Assembly: GCA_001839685.1 (NCBI GenBank)
Contig: MLAK01000815.1
Location: 186,001 to 250,000 of the forward strand
Reading direction: 5' to 3'
Source of the DNA: Tritrichomonas foetus
Lineage: Eukaryota > Parabasalia > Tritrichomonadida > Tritrichomonadidae
Length of the DNA: 64,000 nt
The position numbers were made by a program, and so were the translations under genes. Shown here piece by piece: positions 50,425 to 60,075 of this stretch. Each line of letters begins with the position of its first letter. Within the stretch, counting starts at the first letter, position 1. Below the pieces are notes generated by a model that had not been told where the DNA came from, did no database searches, and saw only the letters and a program-made list of their open reading frames with translations.

Positions 50425-51336
50425 TCATTCTTGATCTTCATTTAGTTTCTCTTTCTTTTCTAAATTAACTTGTTCATTTTCATCATTACTATTTAAGTTG
50501 CTGCTGTTTTTGCTATTATTTTGATTTTCATTCCCACTATTTGAATTTGAATTGGCGAGGTTATTTTTGCGTTTCTTGATTTCATCATAAAGCTGACCAG
50601 GCGTCATGTTGTTTATGTTTAAATCAATGAGAAACTTTGGAAGTGTGCTGCTTGGCGCTGTTCGTGTTTGGTAATGTTCACGAAGGATGAAGACTTCTTG
50701 ATCTTCATCGAAAATGACGTGTCCCTGGTGTCTGTAAAGGAAAAGAGTTGCTCGAACTCTTCGTTCACAAGTTTCTAAATCAATAAAAAATCCGTTTTCG
50801 TTTTTGAATGGCTCCAAGTTTTCCGCAATTTCACTCAATTTAGCACCATTTTGATGAATCCTGAGGAAATCAATGATCCTATCATGAAAAAGTTGCTGGG
50901 GAACATACGGCCCATGTTTTGACTCATCTGTTGGGCACGGCACAAAAAGTGGCACTCCGTTTTTTTTGATTGAAAATATGATTTTAAAAATACGCTTGTT
51001 GGGTAAGCCGGCATAACCCATGCGTCGATCAGATGCTGCTTCAATAGCCTTCCAATATACCGAACAAAAAGCCTCCAATTCATCGTCACTTGCATAGCCG
51101 CCGCAATAATTCATGCAAAAGACCATCGCGCGCTGAAGAGGATTCAACATGTTCTTCATATATGAGGTTGTCTCGAGGGGGTGTTTTGTTGATGTGATTA
51201 GGTCTGGATCTAAACCAACAAATCTTTGTCGCAATTGTGTAATCGTTGACATGTGTTGTTGACGTTGGTGGCGGCGTTGTTGAGATACAACGATATTAAT
51301 CTTGTTCATTTTACGTTTTCTTTGTGCTTTCCCCAT
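50425..51336 (-). CDS. Basic protein with helical core, probable nuclear nucleic-acid binder
   Basis: A 303-residue protein starting MGKAQRKRKMNK with a basic, Gln/His-rich leader (to about 28), a likely nuclear signal. Residues about 60-235 are a compact region with motifs such as NPLQRAMVFCMNYCGGYASDDELEAFCS, GYAGLPNKRIFKIIFSIKKNGVPLF, and a winged-helix-like segment IDFLRIHQNGAKLSEIAENL then CERRVRATLFLYRHQGHVIF. The tail (after 250) is Asn/Ser/Glu-rich and disordered. The family is not recognised; it resembles trichomonad DNA-binding candidates such as the protein at 11828-12952 in layout (folded helical domain plus Asn-rich tail) though not in alignable sequence. The ATG at 51336 is the only good start. 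Confidence 0.72.
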   Translation of the reverse strand: MGKAQRKRKMNKINIVVSQQRRHQRQQHMSTITQLRQRFVGLDPDLITSTKHPLETTSYMKNMLNPLQRAMVFCMNYCGGYASDDELEAFCSVYWKAIEAASDRRMGYAGLPNKRIFKIIFSIKKNGVPLFVPCPTDESKHGPYVPQQLFHDRIIDFLRIHQNGAKLSEIAENLEPFKNENGFFIDLETCERRVRATLFLYRHQGHVIFDEDQEVFILREHYQTRTAPSSTLPKFLIDLNINNMTPGQLYDEIKKRKNNLANSNSNSGNENQNNSKNSSNLNSNDENEQVNLEKKEKLNEDQE

Positions 51337-51442
51337 ATTCGGAAAAATATTGTCACAGAGAGAAATATAGATGAATTAACCTTGATCTCAAAAAAATTCA
51401 CCTCTAACTTTTGTGAAAAGTTTTCAATGGGTCATTGAATTT

Positions 51443-51498
51443 TTTTTCTTTCAAGTTTTCATTGGAATATTTTTTCTTTCAAGTTTTCATTAGAATAT
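51443..51498. repeat. 28-bp tandem duplication
   Basis: Two head-to-tail copies of a 28-bp unit containing CTTTCAAGTTTTCATTGGAA; the second copy has TAGAA in place of TGGAA. It lies about 110 bp upstream of the basic protein's ATG. Confidence 0.85.
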
Positions 51499-51774
51499 TT
51501 TTGTGGAACATTCATCTATGTATGGTGATAACATCTTATCGATCGAAAATATTGAGAAAGTAAAATGAATTTTCAGAAGTAAAACTCAATTTTGAATAAA
51601 TCAAAATTTTAAATACATTTTTTGAGAGAATTATTGAGATCATGAAAATAGTGAATTCAAAGTCGTTCATGAAGAAGAAAATTAATAATATCATTATTGG
51701 AGTCAAACTTTATACAAAAAACTGTGAAAACTGTGTACTTAATTTTTGATAGTATTGTTCTATAGATAAGGATG

Positions 51775-51793
51775 ATTGGCCTTTATTTTGACC
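51775..51793 (-). promoter_or_regulatory. Candidate GGTCAAA/GGCCAAT dimer, reverse orientation
   Basis: Minus-strand sequence GGTCAAAATAAAGGCCAAT, half-sites starting 12 bp apart, about 440 bp 5' of the gene at 50425-51336. It is the most divergent of the four related sites. Confidence 0.3.
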
Positions 51794-53193
51794 ATATTTT
51801 TGGCCATCGACAAAATTGAAATATTTGAATTCAATAGATTCCTTAATTTTTCAATATATTTAAAAAGTATTAAGAAATTTGAATAACATTTATTTCGGAA
51901 TTAACTCTTTGTTATTAATGAATTATACCAATTCTTAAATAATTTTCCCCATTTTGAACAAGATTTTAGCTTTTTCCATTGATGAATCTTGAAATAATCA
52001 TTCAATTGAATCCTTATTGAAATTTCAGTCAATATTTTCGATGTTTTTCAGAGCATTAAACGAAATCTGAAAAGATACTCACTATCTACCAATTTAATTT
52101 GCCATATTGCTTTTTTAAAATTCGCTTAACGTGAAAATCACAAAAATAAGTTATTTTATGTTGTTCAGATGTAGATAAAATGACAATTGAAGATAAATTG
52201 GATTTGTGGGTAATGTTACAAAAATTCAATATCGTAGTAATATACCCATTCAAATTTGAGACATATCAATTTATTTAGCACCAACTGTCGTTCTCTTTCA
52301 AAATGTAACACAACTGATGTACCGAAGTAATTATTCATATTTTATTAGAAATTTTGATTTGTCCTTTCTGATGGACCCAAAAAACAATTATAATCATTTC
52401 TGCTTTCAAAAAAAATTAAAATATTTTTTTTTTTCATTTTTGTGAAAAATGTCAATAAGAAATATTAAATGATTTTTTTTGAGGGAAATCAAATCAAAAC
52501 GTTGGAAATCTATATTGTCGCCTATGTTCATATGTAAATAAGTATTTATTTTAGATTTATTAACAATTCAATTCATTATCACCAATACTCAAATAAATTA
52601 CTTTAATACAATTCAAAAATTCAATGAAGTTTCTCAATTAAGGATTTTTTTCTGTGAAATATTTTGCATGGTTAAAAGAAAAAATAATTAATTTTTGAAT
52701 TGTAACGGTTCAAAAAGAAATATCGATAGATGATATTTCCTTAGCATATCGTTTATGATCATGATTTTGTCCAAAAACTACCCCCTTGGTTATAACAGCG
52801 ATGTCTATTTTTTTTTAACAATTAGGCAGTTTTTTATAAAAATATTTTGTAGATATTATCTTCATTTATGATGGAAAAATATGGAAACTGGTGAAAGGCA
52901 CACTATTTTAAAATCATTTTAATAAAATTTAATAAAATCAATATGTCATCTATATTCCTAAAAATGATAAATATGATATTCTCATATATTCATTGAATGC
53001 AAATTTGAAATAAGATAACTTTCTCGATGAAAAAATACAAATGTAAAATGTGAATAAATTAAATTAGAGAATTTTGCATTCTAAAAAAATCAAAGTATAA
53101 ATTTTTATGAAAGAGAGAGGTAAATTTTAACATTGATTTATTAATAAAAATAACAAATTTAATCAAACCACTATGATGAACTGAACTGTTGGT

Positions 53194-56100
53194 TCATCCT
53201 TTGAATGTGATTGGAGCAGAAATTATTTCATGACGAATTATTGAAATTTCTCCGGTCTTTTTCAGAATATGGAATGTATCAGAAAATTTGTCATAATATA
53301 CTGAAAATGCATTTTTGAATTCGCCAACTTGAACAATACTATTTGGATAATAAACTTCAAAATAGAAAAGTTCAAAATTATTCGTAATATAGCCAATATA
53401 ATCTAGTCCATTCATACCAGAAAAGGTGAAAAATGAGTTTATTTTATGATTTTTCTCGCATTCCCCATATTTAATAATATTACCGTTTAAGGTGAAGAGA
53501 AAATATCGCCCAAAATGAGTATACACGAAAACAAATCCAAAGAGTAGTGTAATAACTACTTCTTCAGGATAATCACATGAACATTCATTATTATCTTGAA
53601 TCACATCTGTAGATTTTTGTAAATTATTTAATTTAGGAAATGGAATTGTTGCAATTGGTTTTCCATTTGAAGTGGAATTTATATGAATATGCTTATTTTC
53701 TGTAACACTTATTATTACATTGAATCTTAAATTTGTACGAATAAATCGAATATTTGAGTCAAGCTGTAAGAAAAATGAATTATTTTTGAAAATAACAGTT
53801 GGTGAAACTGTGAAAAACTGAACATCGTGATCTCCACATAGGAAAATTGGATAATTGGTTAAAATTTTGGTTTGCTTTCCTTCGTTTGCAGAAAAAATCG
53901 ATAATACTCGTGTTTTGGAATCGAATGATGCAATCCCATCATCAATTGAAAAAAGCATAGAATTTTGAGATAATTTTTCAGTTCGGTTTTTATTGCCTAA
54001 TGGGTTCGAATATAAAGTCAGAAAATAGTTTGAGTTAACAACAATAAATGAAAACAAAGAATTTAACTTGATAGTGTTTTTTGAGTTAATTATTGCTGAT
54101 GGTGAAGCAAAAATCAAAAGCTCATTGTTTTTGGAACAGAAAATACTATCATTTTTCTGATATTTCCGATTAATATTTCTTGGGTTGATTTTTTGGAGTA
54201 AAACTATATCAATAAATTCATGAATATTTTGGCATCTTTCCAAACTTTTTCTGAGTTTATATTGAAAATCAATTTTTTCCTTGATATCGCTTTGTTTTTG
54301 ATCATTTCCTTCTTTGTCATTCTGTCCTTCATAGATTTGATAGAAACTTGAATCAAAATCATAGAAGAAGTTTCCCAATACAATGTTATTCTTGGTAAAT
54401 ATAGATTTTATTGGGTCAATTTGTGAGTTATTTAAAATACTATTTTCATTAGAATTCAAGTTAGCATTATGATTGATGGTATTTAATTTTGGATTAAAAT
54501 ACCATCTGTCATGATTGAATTCTTTTTTCAAATGTAAAGGAGATGGGAAAAATGGATTTTCTTTTGATGCAAAAACATTTGAAATCATTAAAATTTCAAA
54601 ATTCGAGATTTCACCTTGACACCATTTTCTTTGATAATCAGTGAGTAAATTAGCATTCTTCTTTTTTGATATTAATTTCCTTTTGAGTGCTTTATTTAAG
54701 TTTAGAATTCGATAGTTCTTTCCACATTTGGTGTATATTTGGACGAGTTTATGATTATCGTATTGTCTTTTTATTGAGAATCGCAGATCTTCATGGAGAT
54801 CAATTTTTCTTGTTGATGTCTCGGTTTTGATTGTTATAATTGATTGTTGAATATCCACAAAAGAAGGCTTATCTATAAATGAATTGTTCTTGGAATCAAT
54901 AACTTTTAACAAACAGTTTGAATGAATGGATTTAACCTCTTTAGGAACTTTATCATAAGTACGATATATCATCCTCCTGAACAAAGAATCATAATGAGGA
55001 GCTAACCGTTTACAATTTTGAGATTCACCAATTTTTACCTTAATAATTTGATTTACAAGTTTTATTTGATCAAATAATGTGAGTTTCTTTGGTTGGAGCA
55101 AGAACTTCAGATTTTGAAAGATATCTTTCAAATGTTTCTTACAAACATTGTCAAATTCTTTATATAAGGAGTCGCATGAATCATTCATCATTTTGTATGT
55201 GATTTCATTTCGCGAATCACGTGTGAAAATAGAAAGAATAGTCTGAGCAATTCCCACTATGGTTTCATCATTTTTCCATTGAATGTTATCAAGCAATAAA
55301 TGGCATAAATCTCGTCTTTCTCGAAATTTTAAATGGCCACTTTGTTCAAATTGAACGCCAACTCTATATGTTATTCGGGAATAATCCATTACTTGAATAA
55401 ATGAAAATAAATTTGGTGATAAATTATAATTAACATGAATTTTCATGAATAAAGTCATTGAAAGTAGAATGAAAATGCGTTTGGCAAAATTAACGTTTTT
55501 ATGATAAACGATTCTCAAAAAAATTGATAGAATATCTTTTTCTTTAAAGAAATTTGATAAGATATCAATCAAAATGACAATTTTTTCAATCATTTCCCAA
55601 TTACCTAGAAAATTAATTACAATATTCTCAAGAACTAATGAAAGTCCTTCATTGTCTAATTCAAAACAAAGTAAAACCGGAAAGAAAAACCAATGATCAC
55701 AATTTCTATTCAATTTAAGGGATGTTTCATTTCCACTACCAATGAAAGTTTCATTTCTCGAATTACTGTTTTCATATTTTCGAGTATTTGCTGAATATAA
55801 TTTAATTGATGGTAACGAATTAAATGATTCAAAGCATTTTTGGCCAATTGAATATCCAAGTGCGCAAAGAAGAGGGAAGAAATTTGGATATCTATCTAAT
55901 TTCTTCAAAATGAAATCAAAAATATCTTTATAAAATGCTGGTTGAATGTTTCTGAAAGCTGTTAATGTCAATTGAGATAATGATTGTTCGTTTGAAAACT
56001 TATATAAAATGTCAAGTGACTTCTTAATGATTTTAAGGTTTTTTAACCTTAGAATATCCAAAAAAAGTAAGAATGAAGAATAATTTCTAACATAGAATTT

Positions 56101-59100
56101 CGATGTTAAAAATTTAATTAAATCTAAAATTACAAGAAATGCATATTTCATATCTTTCGGGAATTTCTTGGAAGATTTTGGAATTTCTAAATTCGATGAT
56201 GATCGTTGTCTTTTCATAGAAGGCAAAGAATTGTCATTATCCGTATAATTTGAAGAATATAGAGAGAATTGAACTATATTGTTTTCCAAAAAATCTTTTG
56301 GAACTTCGAATTGGTCAATGTAATATTGTTTTGGTTTAGTCGGTTCTAGTAAAGTCATTCTAGATTTTCTTTGGTGCTTTTCATTTTTATTTACAAATTT
56401 TTCACCTTTATGGGAATGTATTTTAGCTTTCGTATTAACGCTGCAGCTATTTGATTTGTGAATATTTGGGAAAATTTCAACTATATTTGAAAATGGAAGA
56501 GCAGAGATGTTTAAATCAAGATTATTAAGTCCTTCATAAAGGAATTTTTTATGAAGTTGATTAATTTTTATTAGTAAAATTTTAAGAACAACATCTTCAC
56601 CTTCTTTAACTTGTTGTGGATTAACAATTGACAATCTTTTTAAGAAAAGTAAGTAAGATTGCCAATATTTCTGTTCAATTTTGAAGAGATCATTCACAAA
56701 GGTTAAGAAATAATTGTTTTGTCCTTGTTCATATTGTTGAAAATATTCATAGTTTTGATGGATTAAACTTGTTTGATAAAATAACAGAATTGTGTCGAAA
56801 TTAACAAAATTTTTCCAAATTACAATATTGGTGATTATTTTTCTAAAGAAATACTTCTTATCATCTGAATGTTTAATATTTTGATAAATAGTATAATAAC
56901 AGAGGAACGTTTTTTTATAACCAAAATGGCTTGGATCTGTCACAAAAAGTTTTAATTGTCCAATTGGAATTTTGCTAACTTTAGCAATTTGTGATAAAAT
57001 ATCTAAAACATAATAAACGTATTTTTCTTCTAATTTTGGATGAAGCAAAATTTGGATGATTTCTTGAATAATTGAAGCACGTTTTAATACAGATAAAGCG
57101 TTATTATAATATTCATGAGAACGACTAAACTGGTTTGTTTGTGATGTACAAATTAAACAGTTTTTATCTTCATTTAATCCTTTGGATATGTCAATTATTT
57201 CTTTTATGGTTAATTTTCGTTCATAAAAGGAAATATCATTAATAAAACCATATAATTTTTCACTTGATCGTGAATAATCATTTCCAATGGTAAATAAAAC
57301 AGGACCAGGGTCAAATTCAACATTTACAAATTCCGATTCATTTAAAGGAAGCTCTCCTGCATAAGTTTTAATTGTTTGGTTACTAAAAATCGAGGCAACA
57401 AAAATCCAATGGAACTCCTCAGTTTTACAGCAATACAAATTAACATCTGATCGAGTTTTTCCGTTTGAAAAATAAGCTCTAATTCGAGTATTTTGGAAAT
57501 AAAGTCCAAATCGTTTATATTTATTTGAAAATGTAAGAAATTCTAGGTTATTTCCAGTTCTCAATGCATTTAAATAATTGAAATCAATTTTAATCCAAAA
57601 TGAAATTGAAAAATCTTTTGAAAAGTGCTCCGCATTAAAAACATTATTACAAGTTATTGTAAAGGATGGTAATTGAATTAAAGGCATGCGGTTATTCATA
57701 TAATTCATTACAATTTGATTAAGTAAAGGTAGAAAATCCCAATCTTTCAAAAATTGGCTGATAATGGAATAATCGGTTTGAATAGTGCAAATTGAAAACA
57801 AAAGTTTTTTATAAGCATTTTGAGAAATTGTTTCATCAATAATTAATTGGAAGTATTCTCCCCTGTAAATTATTTTGTCTATATTTTGAAGAATTTGAAT
57901 CAAAATATTATCAATTTGCTGTTCATGAAAGAAAATCACATTTCGAATTGATAACGCAGTCAGTGCAGTAAAAACTTTCATGACTTTTTTAGAAATGCCA
58001 TCCGAGAACAAAATTATTGGTAAAAAGTGTGAGCATTTTATATAAAATCCCTCAATCTTGGGATTTAAATTTTCAGGTCTTCCAAGTTTTTGAATCAGAA
58101 TTTTCATAATATTTTCATCTTCTTTGATGTAATGAATTAAAGAATTACAAATAATTTTGATATATTGACCATTTAAATATTTAATCAGTTTAATGTATTC
58201 TAAAATCATTTCAAGTGCAATGAAATCATTGGTCACTTTAAGATATTTAATCAGCAAATCGAAAAACTTCTCAATTTGAGGTAATAAATAACTTCTTTTG
58301 GCGAAAATTGTTTCGGTGATTTGTATAAACCTCCAAGAAAGTGGAAGAGAAATTGAAAACAAATTTTCTATAAATAAAAATATTTTTTCCATTGATTCAA
58401 AATTCTTCTTTTTTCTTGTTGAACATTTATAAATATCAATGAAAATATTTTGAAGATTTTTTTCAAGCGAAAATTGCATGATTTCCTCAAAATAATCATA
58501 ACTTTCAAACATTTCGATAAATAAACAACTCATAAATCGAAATGCTATGTTTCTGGCAGTCTCAATAGGTTGACAATGAGATTTTTCATCCATATATTGT
58601 AAAGATGAACTCACACTAGCAGCTATTTTTAATAAATCAGTCATATAAAACGGTTTTTCATCAGAAATTCGAAGAAACAGTTCAGAAATAAAAATTGGAT
58701 TTTCAGCAGTAATTATATAAGTTGCAATTATTTCAGGCCTTGATAAATAAATTGAAAATGCAATATTTCTCATAATATTTTTAATATCATTCAATCCAGT
58801 AAAAATTGTTTCATTTTCATTGAAAATTTTTGGATGAAAAATTGTCGTAGAAAATCTGGAAATGAGATCATTGTTTGAAACCAATAAAGCAAAATAATAA
58901 AATACAGTTAAACAATCAAAAAGGTGATTATTGATTTTCACATTTATCCCTTCGTTCAATTTATTAAAAAACTCAAAAACAATTTCTTCTGATGCAATTT
59001 TTAATGGATCTTTAACTTTTTCAATTCGCTCAACAACTTGTGGATTGATTTTTTGGAGAAGATATTCAATACCTGGAGTATCAATGTCAGGACAATTAAA

Positions 59101-60075
59101 TCCCTTTTGAAAAACACTCTCAGTTTCGACTTTTTCATACCTAATACTATTTTTGTTCAAAATTACCTCCATTTCAATAATATTGTTAATTTCTTGATTT
59201 TGTGAATGTTTAACAACATTTTTCAGATTAGTTATGTCATCGATTTGAATATTTGAAGTGTTTTGGACTATCCTATTGAGTATTTTAATGGCTATATCAG
59301 AAAAAGCTTTCAATATTGCTTTTGGAGTTGAATCAAAACATGTTGAAATGACACTGAGTAAAAAAATAGCTTTTTCCTCGAAATTATCAATATAAGGATG
59401 TATAAAATTGACAACTGTACCTGTTTCACTTTGGAGAACGAAACTCCTCTTTTCACTGTACATTAAAATAAAGATATTTAATATTTGATTCATAAAAGTT
59501 GTATAGTAATTACTTTGACTGTTGACAAATTTATTGAGAAATTGAAAATAAAGTGAAAAATAAATTGGTGACATTTTAGGATCATTTTGAAAAAGTTTTA
59601 AAACGAGAGTAATTCCATTTTCATCGATTCTGTCAATATTTGAAATAATTTTTTCAAAGAAAAAGTAAAAATATTTGTTAATTTTTGATCTTTTGGGAAA
59701 AATCATGATTTTATTTAGAACGTTCAAAAATAAAATAACAAGATTGTAATCCACATCGCTCATTTTAATTTCATTAAAATAAAAGAATGATAATATGTGG
59801 TAAAAAAATACGATGGCGGATTTTATTGTAATTTCATTATTTGCTACTTGACGGATAGTTTCCTCTGAAAAATTCATAAAATAATTTGATTCTCGAAGAA
59901 TATGGTTGATACTTTTCCCTTGCTTTAATTTTAATGAAATTAATTGAAATTTATCGATTGTTGGCAATTGCTGAAAATCTCGTTCGCATGGATCGTATTC
60001 GTTTTCTGAGATGATATTCAAGTCGTTTTTGATCTTTAATAATGATGTTATGATGGAAATCTCATTCTGAGACAT
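53194..60075 (-). CDS. Giant BEACH-family-like protein with eroded BEACH core
   Basis: A single 2,293-residue frame. The opening LPTIDKFQLISLKLKQGK resembles the other BEACH-type protein here. Residues to about 790 are helical repeats; a ConA/LamG-like domain spans about 800-990 (DFSISFWIKIDF, FHWIFVASIF, YGFINDISFYERKLTIKEI). A long helical region follows. Near 1735-1800 are PH-like strands (STRKIDLHEDLRFSIKRQY), then LLTDYQRKWCQGEISNFEIL (about 1810-1830), the standard start of BEACH, where the expected NxLAGRSxxDLxQYPVFPW is lost. About 110 residues later RKSLERCQNIHEFIDIVL matches the ALES..VS..L..WIDLIFG helix. The last 300 residues are beta-rich and WD40-like. Such proteins act as membrane-traffic scaffolds. 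The frame is intact. Confidence 0.85.
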   Translation of the reverse strand: MSQNEISIITSLLKIKNDLNIISENEYDPCERDFQQLPTIDKFQLISLKLKQGKSINHILRESNYFMNFSEETIRQVANNEITIKSAIVFFYHILSFFYFNEIKMSDVDYNLVILFLNVLNKIMIFPKRSKINKYFYFFFEKIISNIDRIDENGITLVLKLFQNDPKMSPIYFSLYFQFLNKFVNSQSNYYTTFMNQILNIFILMYSEKRSFVLQSETGTVVNFIHPYIDNFEEKAIFLLSVISTCFDSTPKAILKAFSDIAIKILNRIVQNTSNIQIDDITNLKNVVKHSQNQEINNIIEMEVILNKNSIRYEKVETESVFQKGFNCPDIDTPGIEYLLQKINPQVVERIEKVKDPLKIASEEIVFEFFNKLNEGINVKINNHLFDCLTVFYYFALLVSNNDLISRFSTTIFHPKIFNENETIFTGLNDIKNIMRNIAFSIYLSRPEIIATYIITAENPIFISELFLRISDEKPFYMTDLLKIAASVSSSLQYMDEKSHCQPIETARNIAFRFMSCLFIEMFESYDYFEEIMQFSLEKNLQNIFIDIYKCSTRKKKNFESMEKIFLFIENLFSISLPLSWRFIQITETIFAKRSYLLPQIEKFFDLLIKYLKVTNDFIALEMILEYIKLIKYLNGQYIKIICNSLIHYIKEDENIMKILIQKLGRPENLNPKIEGFYIKCSHFLPIILFSDGISKKVMKVFTALTALSIRNVIFFHEQQIDNILIQILQNIDKIIYRGEYFQLIIDETISQNAYKKLLFSICTIQTDYSIISQFLKDWDFLPLLNQIVMNYMNNRMPLIQLPSFTITCNNVFNAEHFSKDFSISFWIKIDFNYLNALRTGNNLEFLTFSNKYKRFGLYFQNTRIRAYFSNGKTRSDVNLYCCKTEEFHWIFVASIFSNQTIKTYAGELPLNESEFVNVEFDPGPVLFTIGNDYSRSSEKLYGFINDISFYERKLTIKEIIDISKGLNEDKNCLICTSQTNQFSRSHEYYNNALSVLKRASIIQEIIQILLHPKLEEKYVYYVLDILSQIAKVSKIPIGQLKLFVTDPSHFGYKKTFLCYYTIYQNIKHSDDKKYFFRKIITNIVIWKNFVNFDTILLFYQTSLIHQNYEYFQQYEQGQNNYFLTFVNDLFKIEQKYWQSYLLFLKRLSIVNPQQVKEGEDVVLKILLIKINQLHKKFLYEGLNNLDLNISALPFSNIVEIFPNIHKSNSCSVNTKAKIHSHKGEKFVNKNEKHQRKSRMTLLEPTKPKQYYIDQFEVPKDFLENNIVQFSLYSSNYTDNDNSLPSMKRQRSSSNLEIPKSSKKFPKDMKYAFLVILDLIKFLTSKFYVRNYSSFLLFLDILRLKNLKIIKKSLDILYKFSNEQSLSQLTLTAFRNIQPAFYKDIFDFILKKLDRYPNFFPLLCALGYSIGQKCFESFNSLPSIKLYSANTRKYENSNSRNETFIGSGNETSLKLNRNCDHWFFFPVLLCFELDNEGLSLVLENIVINFLGNWEMIEKIVILIDILSNFFKEKDILSIFLRIVYHKNVNFAKRIFILLSMTLFMKIHVNYNLSPNLFSFIQVMDYSRITYRVGVQFEQSGHLKFRERRDLCHLLLDNIQWKNDETIVGIAQTILSIFTRDSRNEITYKMMNDSCDSLYKEFDNVCKKHLKDIFQNLKFLLQPKKLTLFDQIKLVNQIIKVKIGESQNCKRLAPHYDSLFRRMIYRTYDKVPKEVKSIHSNCLLKVIDSKNNSFIDKPSFVDIQQSIITIKTETSTRKIDLHEDLRFSIKRQYDNHKLVQIYTKCGKNYRILNLNKALKRKLISKKKNANLLTDYQRKWCQGEISNFEILMISNVFASKENPFFPSPLHLKKEFNHDRWYFNPKLNTINHNANLNSNENSILNNSQIDPIKSIFTKNNIVLGNFFYDFDSSFYQIYEGQNDKEGNDQKQSDIKEKIDFQYKLRKSLERCQNIHEFIDIVLLQKINPRNINRKYQKNDSIFCSKNNELLIFASPSAIINSKNTIKLNSLFSFIVVNSNYFLTLYSNPLGNKNRTEKLSQNSMLFSIDDGIASFDSKTRVLSIFSANEGKQTKILTNYPIFLCGDHDVQFFTVSPTVIFKNNSFFLQLDSNIRFIRTNLRFNVIISVTENKHIHINSTSNGKPIATIPFPKLNNLQKSTDVIQDNNECSCDYPEEVVITLLFGFVFVYTHFGRYFLFTLNGNIIKYGECEKNHKINSFFTFSGMNGLDYIGYITNNFELFYFEVYYPNSIVQVGEFKNAFSVYYDKFSDTFHILKKTGEISIIRHEIISAPITFKG

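Larger units (their letters stand above)
51337..53193. other. Long non-coding spacer with a tandem repeat
   Basis: About 1.86 kb, A+T-rich. Contains the 28-bp tandem duplication at 51443-51498, the reverse GGTCAAAT-type dimer at 51775-51793, and no gene. Confidence 0.55.
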
